Of a DNA stretch of 64,000 bases, positions 44,090 through 52,569 are shown piece by piece. The translations under genes were made by a program, and so were the position numbers. Positions within the stretch are counted from its first letter, which is position 1. Each line of letters starts with the position of its first letter. The DNA lies in the NCBI RefSeq assembly GCF_023277745.1, contig NZ_CP086322.1, positions 3,782,001 through 3,846,000 on the forward strand, written 5' to 3'. The DNA comes from Streptomyces halobius. Lineage in GTDB: Bacteria; Actinomycetota; Actinomycetes; Streptomycetales; Streptomycetaceae. The notes beneath the pieces were generated by a model. It was not told where the DNA came from. It worked only from the letters and a program-made list of their open reading frames with translations, and ran no database searches.

Positions 44090-45358
44090 TCAGCGCAGCG
44101 CGCTGCCCCCCACCCACTGCGACCAGTCCATGTTCCAGCCGTTCAGCCCGTTGTCCGGCTGGATGGTCTTGTCGTCGGAGTTGACCACCTCGACGACATC
44201 GCCGAGCTGCGAGTGGTTGAAGAACCAGGAGCCGTCCGTGGAGGCGTCACCGGCCCCCTTGACGTCGGCCAGGCCGATGCAGCCGTGGCTGGTGTTGGCC
44301 TTGCCGAAGATGCCCTTGCCCCAGTAGTTGCCGTGGATGAAGGTGCCGGAGGTCGACAGGCGCATGGCGTGCGGGACATCGGCGATGTCGTATTCGCCCT
44401 TGCCGTCCTTCTTCGTGAAGCCGACGGTGGAGCCGTCCATGCGGGTCTGCTTGAACTTCTCCGAGATCACCATCCGGCCGTTGTAGGTCGGGTTCTCCTC
44501 GCCGCCGGCCGAGATCGGGATCGTCTTGATGACCCGGCCGTCGCGGACCACGGTCATCTGGCGGGTCTTGGCGTCGACGGTGCTGACCTGTGAGTGGCCG
44601 ATGTTGAAGGTGACGGTCTTGTCCTGGATGCCCTTGACGCCCGGCGACGCCTCGACGTCGTCGAGGTTCAGGTCCAGGGTGACCTTGGAGTTCGCCTTCC
44701 AGTAGGTCTTGGGGCGGAAGTCCAGCCGGCTGTTGTCGAACCAGTGGCCGATGACCTTCTGGTTGCTGCTCGACGCGACCTTGATCGCCGACTCGACGGC
44801 CCGCTTGTTCGTCACCGGCTTGTCGAAGTTGATCGACACCGGCATGCCGACGCCGACGGTCGAGCCGTCCTCCGGCGTGAAGTTGCCGATGAAGCTGCTC
44901 AGCGGGGAGACGGTGGTGAAGGTGGAGTTCTCCACCGCCTTACGGCCCTTGGAGTCCACCGCATGCGCGGTGATCTTGTACTTGGTCGCACGGGCCAGGG
45001 ACTCATTGGGCGTCCAGGAGGTGCCGTCGGCCGACAGGGTGCCGTCGATGGTCTGCTTCGACGCGGCGGCGGCCGTGACCGAGGTCATGGTCACGTCGGT
45101 CAGCTTGCCACCACTGACCGTGACCTTGGCATCACGGTGGATGCCCGCATCGGGTGTGCCGTCCTCCGGAGCAATGGTGATCTCGGCTTCCGAGGAGTCC
45201 TTCGCGGCCGCTTCGTCCACCTGCCGCTGGGCCTGCTGGTCTCCTGCGCGAGCATCACTACGGGTGGCGGCATTGCCCCCACAAGCGCTGACGGTGAGTA
45301 CACCCCCGAGCAGCGCGGCGCCGGCTATGAGGCCCTTGCGGCGCTTGCGGTCCGTCAT
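44090..45358 (-). CDS. L,D-transpeptidase lipoprotein (YkuD domain)
   Basis: Makes 3-3 cross-links in peptidoglycan. 422 residues: lipoprotein signal ending in the lipobox LTVSACGG (Cys near 26), an acidic linker, two Ig-like domains (about 55-255), and the YkuD catalytic domain with GTFIHGNYW and the nucleophile Cys in SHGCIGLAD. This layout matches mycobacterial LdtMt2-type enzymes. ATG 45358 follows GGAG by 8 bp; a TTG lies just before it. Its stop borders repeat copy B. Confidence 0.95.
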   Translation of the reverse strand: MTDRKRRKGLIAGAALLGGVLTVSACGGNAATRSDARAGDQQAQRQVDEAAAKDSSEAEITIAPEDGTPDAGIHRDAKVTVSGGKLTDVTMTSVTAAAASKQTIDGTLSADGTSWTPNESLARATKYKITAHAVDSKGRKAVENSTFTTVSPLSSFIGNFTPEDGSTVGVGMPVSINFDKPVTNKRAVESAIKVASSSNQKVIGHWFDNSRLDFRPKTYWKANSKVTLDLNLDDVEASPGVKGIQDKTVTFNIGHSQVSTVDAKTRQMTVVRDGRVIKTIPISAGGEENPTYNGRMVISEKFKQTRMDGSTVGFTKKDGKGEYDIADVPHAMRLSTSGTFIHGNYWGKGIFGKANTSHGCIGLADVKGAGDASTDGSWFFNHSQLGDVVEVVNSDDKTIQPDNGLNGWNMDWSQWVGGSALR

Positions 45359-45544
45359 CAAGACATCTCCATTGCTACCGATGGCGAAAGTCCCCGAGTT
45401 CTCTGTGCGGGCGCGACCCTTCCGGCCTGCGCCGACGTCTGACGCAGCCGTGCCGGCCGCCGACGTTGTGAACCCATGTTCCGATTCGTCCCTTCCGTTC
45501 CTCTACAAAATGTGGGGAAGGACACCTATTACCCACGTAACAGA

Positions 45545-45573
45545 CCCCCGCACGGCAGGACGCCGTGCGGGGG
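45545..45573 (-). terminator. Hairpin between the acidic hypothetical gene and the L,D-transpeptidase
   Basis: 12-bp perfect stem CCCCCGCACGGC/GCCGTGCGGGGG with a 5-nt loop, in the 343-bp gap 45359-45701. The gap also holds two near-copies of TGCGGACAGGG (45589-45600 and 45618-45629) and no gene. Confidence 0.8.
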
Positions 45574-45701
45574 GCGCGGACAACGGATTGTGGGCTGCGG
45601 ACAGGGACTGTGGCGTGCGGACAGGGTCTGCGGGAGGAGCGGGGCGCGAGTGCGCGACGCCGCCTCGGCCGGTGCGGATGCGGGTCGGTCGGACCTCCTC
45701 T

Positions 45702-46040
45702 TCAGACCTCCTCTGCGGCGTCGTCGGCGAGATCCCACTCCGCCGCGTCCCAGTCGGCGTCCGGGTCGTAGTCGGGCATCTCCTCACTGCTCCATGACGC
45801 CTGCGCGAGTGCGGCGCCCGGGACGGTGGCGACGAGGTCGAACGGGTCGACGAGGTACGCGAGCGCCTCCGCCGGATCCTCCCTGACCGTGTCCACGGCC
45901 TGTCGCCGCTCTTCGTCGGGGAGGGACGGGTCGCCGCCGATGTGGTCGAGGGCGGCGCCGGTCAGCCGGTCGACGTCGGTGACCTCCATCACCAATTCGA
46001 CATGAAGCCTTACAAAACGTGATGACTCGCCATTGCTCAT
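45702..46040 (-). CDS. Small acidic hypothetical protein
   Basis: 112 residues, very acidic at the C-terminus (EEMPDYDPDADWDAAEWDLADD). The N-terminal RFVRLHVELVMEVTDVDRL looks like a beta-strand and helix start. No membrane segment. It is a plausible real gene by codon bias and start ATG 46040, and converges on nothing; its leader points towards the divergent LAXTG gene. Function unknown. Confidence 0.7.
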   Translation of the reverse strand: MSNGESSRFVRLHVELVMEVTDVDRLTGAALDHIGGDPSLPDEERRQAVDTVREDPAEALAYLVDPFDLVATVPGAALAQASWSSEEMPDYDPDADWDAAEWDLADDAAEEV

Positions 46041-46146
46041 AGCACGGAGCTAAGCACCTACAGGTCCCGACTTCCCCGCGACCCGCTGCGATCATTAACA
46101 TCTGCGGTCAACGGCCAATTCGCCCAGCCCATAGGGGGATCGTTCG

Positions 46147-46488
46147 GTGACCGCACGACGACCGCTGCTGACCGCCACTGTCGCGGGAACGGTGTTGTTC
46201 GCCCTGTGGTTCGTACCGTCCGCGAATGCGTTTGTGGAAGCGGACCGGCCGGGCCGCCCGGACAGCGGAACAGAGGGCTCCGGCAGCCGGCCCGCCGCCA
46301 CGGACGCGGCCGGGCCCGGCGACACCGGCACCGGCACCAGCACGGACGGCGGCACCCCGCGACGCCTCCTCGCCGACACCGGCAGCCCGAACACCACGCC
46401 GTACATGATCGGCGGCGCCGCCTGCCTGGCCCTCGGCGCGGGGCTCGTCGCCTTCTCCGTCCGCCGCACCCGCGACGAGACCGGCTGA
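46147..46488 (+). CDS. Sortase-anchored surface protein with LAXTG signal
   Basis: 113 residues. Sec signal (residues 8-28, ending SANA), a short Thr/Gly/Asp-rich spacer, then a sorting signal: LLADTGSPN, a hydrophobic helix (YMIGGAACLALGAGLVAF) and the basic tail RRTRDETG. LADTG fits the LAXTG motif cut by class E sortases of Streptomyces, so it should be linked to peptidoglycan. The exposed part is only about 45 residues. GTG 46147. No sortase gene is in the window. Confidence 0.8.
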   Translation: MTARRPLLTATVAGTVLFALWFVPSANAFVEADRPGRPDSGTEGSGSRPAATDAAGPGDTGTGTSTDGGTPRRLLADTGSPNTTPYMIGGAACLALGAGLVAFSVRRTRDETG

Positions 46489-46753
46489 GACGGCACCGGC
46501 TGAGACGAGGCCGTCGGGGACGGGACGCCTGAGACGGACCGCCGACGGAAGTGGCGCACGCCCGCAGCCGAACGCACACCGGGCACGGGCCGGGCATACC
46601 GCGCCCGCCCCACGCCCGGACCGTTCGGGCCGGCCCCCGACGAACACAACGCCCCCGGACGGGACCGACTCCCCACCGAAGCCGGCCCCCGACGCGCGGG
46701 CCCCACCACACAGGCAGCTCCCCCTCCGCGCGCTCCCTCTTACACCAGCTCCC

Positions 46754-48298
46754 CTACACCAGCTCCCCGGTCACCGACTCCACCGCCTCGACCAGCTTCC
46801 CGGCCCGTACGAACGCGTACGCGCCCTCCAGGTCCGGCGCCAAAAAGCGGTCCTCGCCCGGCCCCTCTATGCCCGAGGCGCGCACCGCGTCCAGCACCGC
46901 GCGGGTGGCCGGAGCCGGCGTCAGCCCGTCGCGCAGCTCGATCGCCCGGGTCGCCGCGTAGAGCTCGACGGCGAGGATCCGGGTGAGGTTGTCGACGGCG
47001 GTGCGGAGCTTGCGGGCCGCGGACCAGCCCATGGAGACATGGTCCTCCTGCATGGCGGAGGACGGGATGGAGTCCACGGAGGCCGGGGCCGCCAGCCGCT
47101 TCAGCTCACTGACCAGCGCGGCCTGCGTGTACTGGGCGATCATGAGGCCGGAGTCGACGCCCGGGTCCCCGGCCAGGAAGGCGGGCAGCCCGTGCGAGCG
47201 GTTCTTGTCCAGGAGGCGGTCGGTACGGCGCTCCGCGATGGAGCCGAGGTCGGCCGCGGCGATGGCGAGGAAGTCCAGGGCGTACGCGACCGGGGCCCCG
47301 TGGAAATTGCCGTTCGACTCCACCCGGCCGTCAGGAAGCACCACCGGGTTGTCGACCGCGGACGCCAGCTCGCGGTCGGCGACCAGCCGGGCGTGCGCGA
47401 GGGTGTCCCGGCCGGCCCCCGCGACCTGTGGGGCACAGCGGATCGAGTAGGCGTCCTGGACGCGCGGTGCGTCGTCCTGGTGATGGCCGGTGAGGCCCGA
47501 ACCGGTCAGCACCTTCAGCATGTTGGCGGCCGAGGCGGCCTGGCCGGGGTGCGGGCGGATGGCGTGCAGCTCGGACGCGAGGACCCTGTCCGTGCCGAGC
47601 AGCGCCTCCAGGGAGAGCGCGGCCGTGATGTCCGCGGAGGTGAACAGCCGGGCGAGGTCGGCGCAGGCCATCACCAGCATGCCGAGCATGCCGTCGGTGC
47701 CGTTGAGGAGCGCCAGCCCCTCCTTCTCGCGCAGCTCGACGGGCGCGATGCCGTGCGCGGCCAGCAGCTCGCCGGCCGGCCGTACGACGCCGTCGGGGCC
47801 CTCGGCGTCCCCCTCGCCCATCAGGGTCAGCGCGCAGTGCGAGAGCGGCGCCAGATCGCCGGAGCAGCCGAGCGAGCCGTATTCGTGCACGACGGGGGTG
47901 ATGCCGGCGTTGAGGATCGCGGTCATCGTCTCGACGACGAGCGGGCGGACACCGGTGTGCCCGGAGGCGAGGGTCTTCAGACGCAGGAACATCAGGGCGC
48001 GGACCACCTCGCTCTCGACCCGCGGGCCCATGCCGGCCGCGTGCGAGCGCACGATGTTGCGCTGGAGCTGGGCGCGCAGCTCGGGGCTGATGTGGCGTAC
48101 GGCCAGGGCGCCGAAGCCGGTGGAGACGCCGTAGACGGGTTCCGGCTTGGCGGCGAGCTCGTCGATGAAGGCGCGGGCGCGGGCGACGGCGGCGAGGGCC
48201 TCTGCGGACAGCTCGATCCGAGCCGCGCCACGGGCCACCGCGATGACGTCCGCTGCGGTTGTGCCGGACGTCCCCAGCACCACAGTGTGCATATCCAT
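46754..48298 (-). CDS. hutH: Histidine ammonia-lyase
   Basis: 514 residues; turns histidine into urocanate, the first step of histidine breakdown. The MIO cofactor forms from the internal tripeptide in GSLGCSGDLAPLSH. Here it is Cys-Ser-Gly rather than the usual Ala-Ser-Gly, as I recall for other Streptomyces HutH. Active-site Tyr in EPVYGVSTGFG. ATG 48298 gives MDMHTVVLG with AGGGTG upstream. Probably induced by histidine or urocanate; candidate repeats lie upstream. Confidence 0.95.
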   Translation of the reverse strand: MDMHTVVLGTSGTTAADVIAVARGAARIELSAEALAAVARARAFIDELAAKPEPVYGVSTGFGALAVRHISPELRAQLQRNIVRSHAAGMGPRVESEVVRALMFLRLKTLASGHTGVRPLVVETMTAILNAGITPVVHEYGSLGCSGDLAPLSHCALTLMGEGDAEGPDGVVRPAGELLAAHGIAPVELREKEGLALLNGTDGMLGMLVMACADLARLFTSADITAALSLEALLGTDRVLASELHAIRPHPGQAASAANMLKVLTGSGLTGHHQDDAPRVQDAYSIRCAPQVAGAGRDTLAHARLVADRELASAVDNPVVLPDGRVESNGNFHGAPVAYALDFLAIAAADLGSIAERRTDRLLDKNRSHGLPAFLAGDPGVDSGLMIAQYTQAALVSELKRLAAPASVDSIPSSAMQEDHVSMGWSAARKLRTAVDNLTRILAVELYAATRAIELRDGLTPAPATRAVLDAVRASGIEGPGEDRFLAPDLEGAYAFVRAGKLVEAVESVTGELV

Positions 48299-48322
48299 AT
48301 TCAGGCACCCTAGAGACTGAAT

Positions 48323-48395
48323 CACCGGATGTCACCACCGGATTTGCGGGTCACCCCTTACCAGAGTGCGCGCAAGCATCCCGACCAGAGTGCGC
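48323..48395. promoter_or_regulatory. Two sets of direct repeats upstream of hutH
   Basis: ACCGGAT at 48323-48329 and 48336-48342 (13-bp period), and ACCAGAGTGCGC at 48360-48371 and 48384-48395 (24-bp period), fill the 112-bp gap before hutH. They could bind a hut regulator. No -10/-35 boxes could be assigned with confidence. Confidence 0.4.
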
Positions 48396-48410
48396 ACAGA
48401 GACCGCGATC

Positions 48411-49556
48411 TCACCTCCGGAAGCTCCGGCGCTCCGGACCCGTCCGCGGCTCGGGGGAGTCCGCGAGCCGTACGACCGGGTCCTCGTCCGGGCCGCCCGC
48501 CCGGCCGGCGACCACCGGCCCACCCGCCCGCGCCGCCTTGGCCCGGTACTGGGCCGCGTCCGCGAGCCGGAAGAGCCGACGGGCGGTGTGCACCGGGCCG
48601 ATCGGGTCGCCGGTCGAGGCGACCCCGACCGAGACCCCCTCACCGAGGTCCAACTCCCCCGCGCGGTCGCACAGTTCACCGGCCACCTTGACGACCGCGT
48701 CGGACGGCGGGCCGACCGCCAGCAGACAGAACTCGTCCCCGCCGAGCCGGGCCGCGAGGGCGCCGGGCAGTATCGCGCCGCACAACGACAGCACCGAACC
48801 GAACCGCTCCAGCAGCCGGTCCCCGACGGCGTGGCCACGCGAGTCGTTCACCCGCTTCAGCCCGTTGAGATCGCACACCACGAGGCTGACCACCACGCCG
48901 TCCCTGCGGTGCAGCTCCAGCGCCTCGTCCAGCCGCATGTCGACGGCCCGCCGGTTGGCGAGGCCGGTCAGCGCATCGGTGAAGGCGAGTCGGCGTGCCT
49001 CCGCGAGCCGCTCGGTCTGCGCGATCCCGGCGGCCGTCACCGCGGCCAGCACGGTCGCGAAATCGGTGTCCGCCCGGTCGAAGACCGGCTCACCGATCCG
49101 CCGCGCCACATACAGCTCGCCCCACGCCCGGCCGTGCAGCACGATCGGCGCGACGACACAGCAGCCGCGGCCCCGGCGGCGCAGCGCGGCCACCCGCTGA
49201 TGGTTGTAGCAGTGCTCCCCGGGCGGACCGTCGGCCGTCTCCACCCAGGCATTGGGGTCGCCGCCGCCGGCCCACCGCTCGTGCAGGAACCCGACGATCT
49301 CCGGGAACTCGTGCACCGGATACAGCTCGTCGTCCGGGAACTCCTGCTCGTCCGGGCTGAGTTCACCGACATTCACCAGCACCCGCAGCTTGCCCAGCTC
49401 GCGCTCCCACTTCGAAATCGCCGCGAACGCGCCCCCGAGCGCCTGCCGCACCCCCTGCGCCGCAGCCTGTGCCGATTCCCGCAGGGTGTGGGCGGCCGCC
49501 ATCGCCTGCGCCAGCTCCACCACGGCCCGCAGCCTCGCATCGCCCTCGCCCGTCAC
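48411..49556 (-). CDS. GAF-GGDEF protein (putative diguanylate cyclase)
   Basis: 381 residues: N-terminal helical part, GAF sensor domain (about residues 20-185; CYNHQRVAALRRRG, GRAWGELYVARR), then a GGDEF domain with AFTDALTGLANRRAVD and the intact active-site RLGGDEFCLL. The RxxD inhibitory site five residues upstream of GGDEF is absent. Likely makes cyclic di-GMP, which controls development in Streptomyces through BldD. GTG 49556 follows GGAGGA by 6 bp. Its promoter would lie in or beyond repeat copy C. Confidence 0.9.
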   Translation of the reverse strand: MTGEGDARLRAVVELAQAMAAAHTLRESAQAAAQGVRQALGGAFAAISKWERELGKLRVLVNVGELSPDEQEFPDDELYPVHEFPEIVGFLHERWAGGGDPNAWVETADGPPGEHCYNHQRVAALRRRGRGCCVVAPIVLHGRAWGELYVARRIGEPVFDRADTDFATVLAAVTAAGIAQTERLAEARRLAFTDALTGLANRRAVDMRLDEALELHRRDGVVVSLVVCDLNGLKRVNDSRGHAVGDRLLERFGSVLSLCGAILPGALAARLGGDEFCLLAVGPPSDAVVKVAGELCDRAGELDLGEGVSVGVASTGDPIGPVHTARRLFRLADAAQYRAKAARAGGPVVAGRAGGPDEDPVVRLADSPEPRTGPERRSFRR

Positions 49557-49789
49557 CGGATCCTCCGCTGCGCTTCGCCTTCGCCGACTTGGTTCCCGCC
49601 GTGTCCGACTGCCCCGCCGTAGGGGCGGTGCCGCCGCCGCGGCGGACCTGCCCCGTTTTCGACTATGCCGCACATTGTGCCCGCGGTGCGTCCGCTGCGC
49701 TTGGCCTGTGCCCCACGTTGTCGCTGTCCCACTGTGAGGGTTGCGCCTGCGGCGGGCCTGCGCCGACGTCTTTGACTGTCCCGCCGTTG

Positions 49790-49826
49790 CTCCCCCACTG
49801 CCTGAGCGGCGTGGGAGGCACCCCCA
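49790..49826 (-). repeat. REP-like element nested in copy C (1)
   Basis: CTCCCCCACTGCCTGAGCGG and the following GTGGGAGGCACCCCCA. Read on the minus strand it matches the element at 50035-50071 in 32 of 37 bases. Copies A and B lack it at this place. Confidence 0.8.
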
Positions 49827-50032
49827 CGCAGTGGGCTGTGCCCACTGTGCGGGGCTGTTCGGCAGCGGTTCCGGCCCTCCGGGCTCCGTCCTGCGGGCCG
49901 GCACCTCCCGAGGGGGTGGGAAGAAGATCGGTGAGGGTGCACGTAGTCGGTTGTGTGCACCTTGTGGACGCGATCACAGACACATGACAGATCACATGTG
50001 CCCCCACCGGCCTTTCTCCCCCCACCGTCGAG

Positions 50033-50071
50033 GATGGGGGTACCTCCCATGCCGTTCAGGCTATGGGGGAG
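50033..50071 (+). repeat. REP-like element nested in copy C (2)
   Basis: TGGGGGTACCTCCCATGCCG followed by TTCAGGCTATGGGGGAG. It is inverted relative to the first element and sits in the right arm, which it interrupts after CACCGTCG. Confidence 0.8.
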
Positions 50072-50150
50072 GGCCTCAGGACGTCCGGAGGCCCGTCACC
50101 GCAACCGAAAAACCCACGCCCGCCGCAGGCGCAACCGAGCCGGGCCGACG

Positions 50151-50939
50151 CTACGCGCCCGGCCACTCCGGATCCCGCCGCTCATTGAAAGCGGCCACCC
50201 CTTCCGCACGATCCCCCGAAAACGCCACGCTGCGCCAAGCGCCGTCCTCCAGGTCCAGTCCCGCTCGCAGGTCAAGACCATGCCCGAGCCGCAGGGCCCG
50301 CTTCGCCGCCCGGAGTCCGACCGGTGAGTTTCGTGCGATCCGGCCCGCCAGGGCCAGCCCCTCCGTGCGGTCCTGGCCGTCCGCCACCAGCTGGTCCACC
50401 AGGCCCAGCTCCGCGGCCTCGGCCGCCGGTACCCGGCGCGCGGTGAAGATCAGCTCGGCCGCCCTGGCCGCACCCACCCGGCGCGGCAGCAGCTGGGTGC
50501 CCCCGCCGCCGGGGATGACGCCCACCGAGACCTCCGGCAGGCCCACCACCGCGGTGCCGTCCGCGACGATCAGGTCGCAGGCCAGCGCCAGCTCGAAGCC
50601 GCCGCCCAGGGCGAAACCGTGCACCGCGGCGATGGTGGGCACCGGCAGCTCCAGTACGCCGGTGTACGCGGCGCGGGTGTGCGGGCGCTGGCGCATCAGG
50701 TCGGCGTCCGTGAAGGAGTTGCGCTCCTTGAGGTCGGCGCCGACACAGAACGCCCGCTCGTGGGTGGAGGTGAGGACCACCGCCCGTACGGAGCGGTCCG
50801 CGGCCAGTTCCGCGCACGCCTGCGCCAGACTGTCGGCCATCGCCGTCGACACCGCGTTCATGGCCTTGGGCCGGTCCATGACGAGCTCCGCCACATAGCC
50901 GTGCCGGTCCACGCCGACCCACTCACCGAACCGCTCCAT
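50151..50939 (-). CDS. Enoyl-CoA hydratase/isomerase family protein
   Basis: Crotonase-fold enzyme of 262 residues. The oxyanion hole is formed by FCVGADLKER and HGFALGGGFELALACD; the catalytic Glu lies in GLPEVSVGVIPGGGG. The second catalytic Glu position is Gly, so hydration is less certain than isomerase or another crotonase reaction. ATG 50939. It ends next to repeat copy C and may have its own promoter. Confidence 0.9.
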   Translation of the reverse strand: MERFGEWVGVDRHGYVAELVMDRPKAMNAVSTAMADSLAQACAELAADRSVRAVVLTSTHERAFCVGADLKERNSFTDADLMRQRPHTRAAYTGVLELPVPTIAAVHGFALGGGFELALACDLIVADGTAVVGLPEVSVGVIPGGGGTQLLPRRVGAARAAELIFTARRVPAAEAAELGLVDQLVADGQDRTEGLALAGRIARNSPVGLRAAKRALRLGHGLDLRAGLDLEDGAWRSVAFSGDRAEGVAAFNERRDPEWPGA

Positions 50940-51124
50940 ACCGCTCTCCCGGTTAACGATCGTTGACCTGACGGAACGGGATCATTCCAGGTATCCGGCC
51001 GTCGCGACAGGAGGGCAGCGGGAACAGGAACAGAAGGGAAGGAGGGAACAGAAGGCAAGAGGGCGGGGGAACAGCAACGGGAGCCAGAGAAAACGGAGAA
51101 CAGCAGGCGGCAGCCGATCCCCCC

Positions 51125-52282
51125 TCAGCTACGCCGGCTCAGCAACCACGGCTCGATCACACCGAGACCCCGCACCGGCCGCTGCCACATCGGCTGCAGC
51201 GCGAAGCGGTAGGCGGGCGGCGGGCCGCCGGTGCCCTCCTCGGCGGCCTTTTCCGCGGCCGCGGCGTCCGCCTCGGAGACCGGTGCGTCGCCCGTGCGGC
51301 CCAGCTCTTCGGCGAATGCCTCGTCCACCAGCACGGTGTCCTTCGGCGCTATCGAGGTGAGCCGGCTGGCGAGGTTGACGGTGGTGCCGAAGACGTCGCC
51401 CATGCGGGTCGTGACGGTGCCGAAGGCGATGCCGACCCGCAACTCCGGCATCGTCTCGTCGTGCGTCATCGTCTCGATCAGGCGCAGCCCGATCTCCGCC
51501 GCGATGCCGACGTCGTCGGCGGAGAAGAGCACCTCGTCGCCGAGGGTCTTGATCAGCCGGCCGCCGTGCGCGGCCACCAGGTCGGCGGCGGTGGTCTCGA
51601 ACGCCTCGACCAGCTCGCCCAGTTCCTCCTCTTCGAGGCGGCGGGTGAGCCGGGTGAAGCCCACGAGGTCCGCGAAGCCGACGGCGAGGCGGCGGTTGAT
51701 CATCTCGGCGTCGTCCTGGGCCTGGACGACCCGGCCGGTCGCCGCGGCGAGCTGCCGCCGCCAGACGTAGATCAGGAACTCCTCCAGCTCGGGCAGGAGC
51801 AGTTCGACGAGCGGGTAGGTGATCTCGGTGCGGGTCAGGCCGGAGTCCTGGGGTTCGGTCAGCCCCTCCAGGAAGGAGTCGATCTGCCAGTCGGCGAGGC
51901 GGGCGGTGGTCTGGCCGGTGGAGCGGGCGACCTGCACCGCCATCGCCTCGCTCAGCAGCCCGGCCTCGACCAGGCCCGCGAGGCGGCGCAGGGCCAGGAC
52001 GTCGGCCTCGGTGAGCGCCTTGACCTGGCCGATGTCGGCGAAGCCCATGGCGCGCCAGAAGCGGGCCGCGAGGTCCATCGAGACGCCGGCGCTGCGGGCC
52101 GCCTGGAACGGCGTGTAGCGGCGGTCGGCGCCGAGGATGAGTTGTTCGAGGCGCAGGGCGATGCTGTGGTCGTCGCCGCCTTCCGCCGCCCCTGCTGGGT
52201 CGCCGGTCGTGGGGGCGTCGACGTCGACGTGGTCGTCCGTGCCCGTGTCGCGCGGAGCAGCGCCCGAGTCGTCCGCGGTCAC
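51125..52282 (-). CDS. cya: Class III adenylate cyclase
   Basis: 385 residues: an acidic N-terminal stretch, a helical regulatory domain (about 45-180), then the cyclase homology domain. FADLVGFTRLTRRL and IKTLGDEVLF hold the two metal-binding Asp, RVGIAFGTV the substrate strand and GTTVNLASRL the transition-state Arg. In S. coelicolor the corresponding enzyme supplies cAMP needed for germination and development. GTG 52282 is preceded by AGGGAGC. Confidence 0.93.
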   Translation of the reverse strand: MTADDSGAAPRDTGTDDHVDVDAPTTGDPAGAAEGGDDHSIALRLEQLILGADRRYTPFQAARSAGVSMDLAARFWRAMGFADIGQVKALTEADVLALRRLAGLVEAGLLSEAMAVQVARSTGQTTARLADWQIDSFLEGLTEPQDSGLTRTEITYPLVELLLPELEEFLIYVWRRQLAAATGRVVQAQDDAEMINRRLAVGFADLVGFTRLTRRLEEEELGELVEAFETTAADLVAAHGGRLIKTLGDEVLFSADDVGIAAEIGLRLIETMTHDETMPELRVGIAFGTVTTRMGDVFGTTVNLASRLTSIAPKDTVLVDEAFAEELGRTGDAPVSEADAAAAEKAAEEGTGGPPPAYRFALQPMWQRPVRGLGVIEPWLLSRRS

Positions 52283-52569
52283 CGGTCGCTCCCTGTCCGA
52301 TCCCTGCGCACTGCCCTTCCGATCACTGCTCGCCCATAGCCCGCTCCCTGGCGGGACCGCCTCAACGATACGGCAGGTGTGCTCTGGCTCACTCTCACAT
52401 GTCGGCTCTGACCACGGAAGAGGTCTTGACGTTCGTCCAGGCGCGGCGGGCGCATACGGCGGCGGGCCGGACAGCGGCCCCGCTCCGGCGCCGCCCCGCG
52501 CGGGGCCCGTCGAGTGGGCCAGGGCCGTGGGCCCGGCCGTGCCCTACCGGGCGGGCCCCCTACCCGGCC

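Larger units (their letters stand above)
49565..50146. repeat. Long palindromic repeat, copy C (with nested elements)
   Basis: About 580 bp between two leftward genes. The left half keeps the family order (GCGCCTGCGGCGGGCCTGCG; the 19-mer arm as TCCGGGCTCCGTCCTGCGG at 49878-49896). The matching right arm is worn and interrupted. Two REP-like elements are inserted, explaining most of the extra length. Unlike copies A and B it precedes a gene start. Confidence 0.85.
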
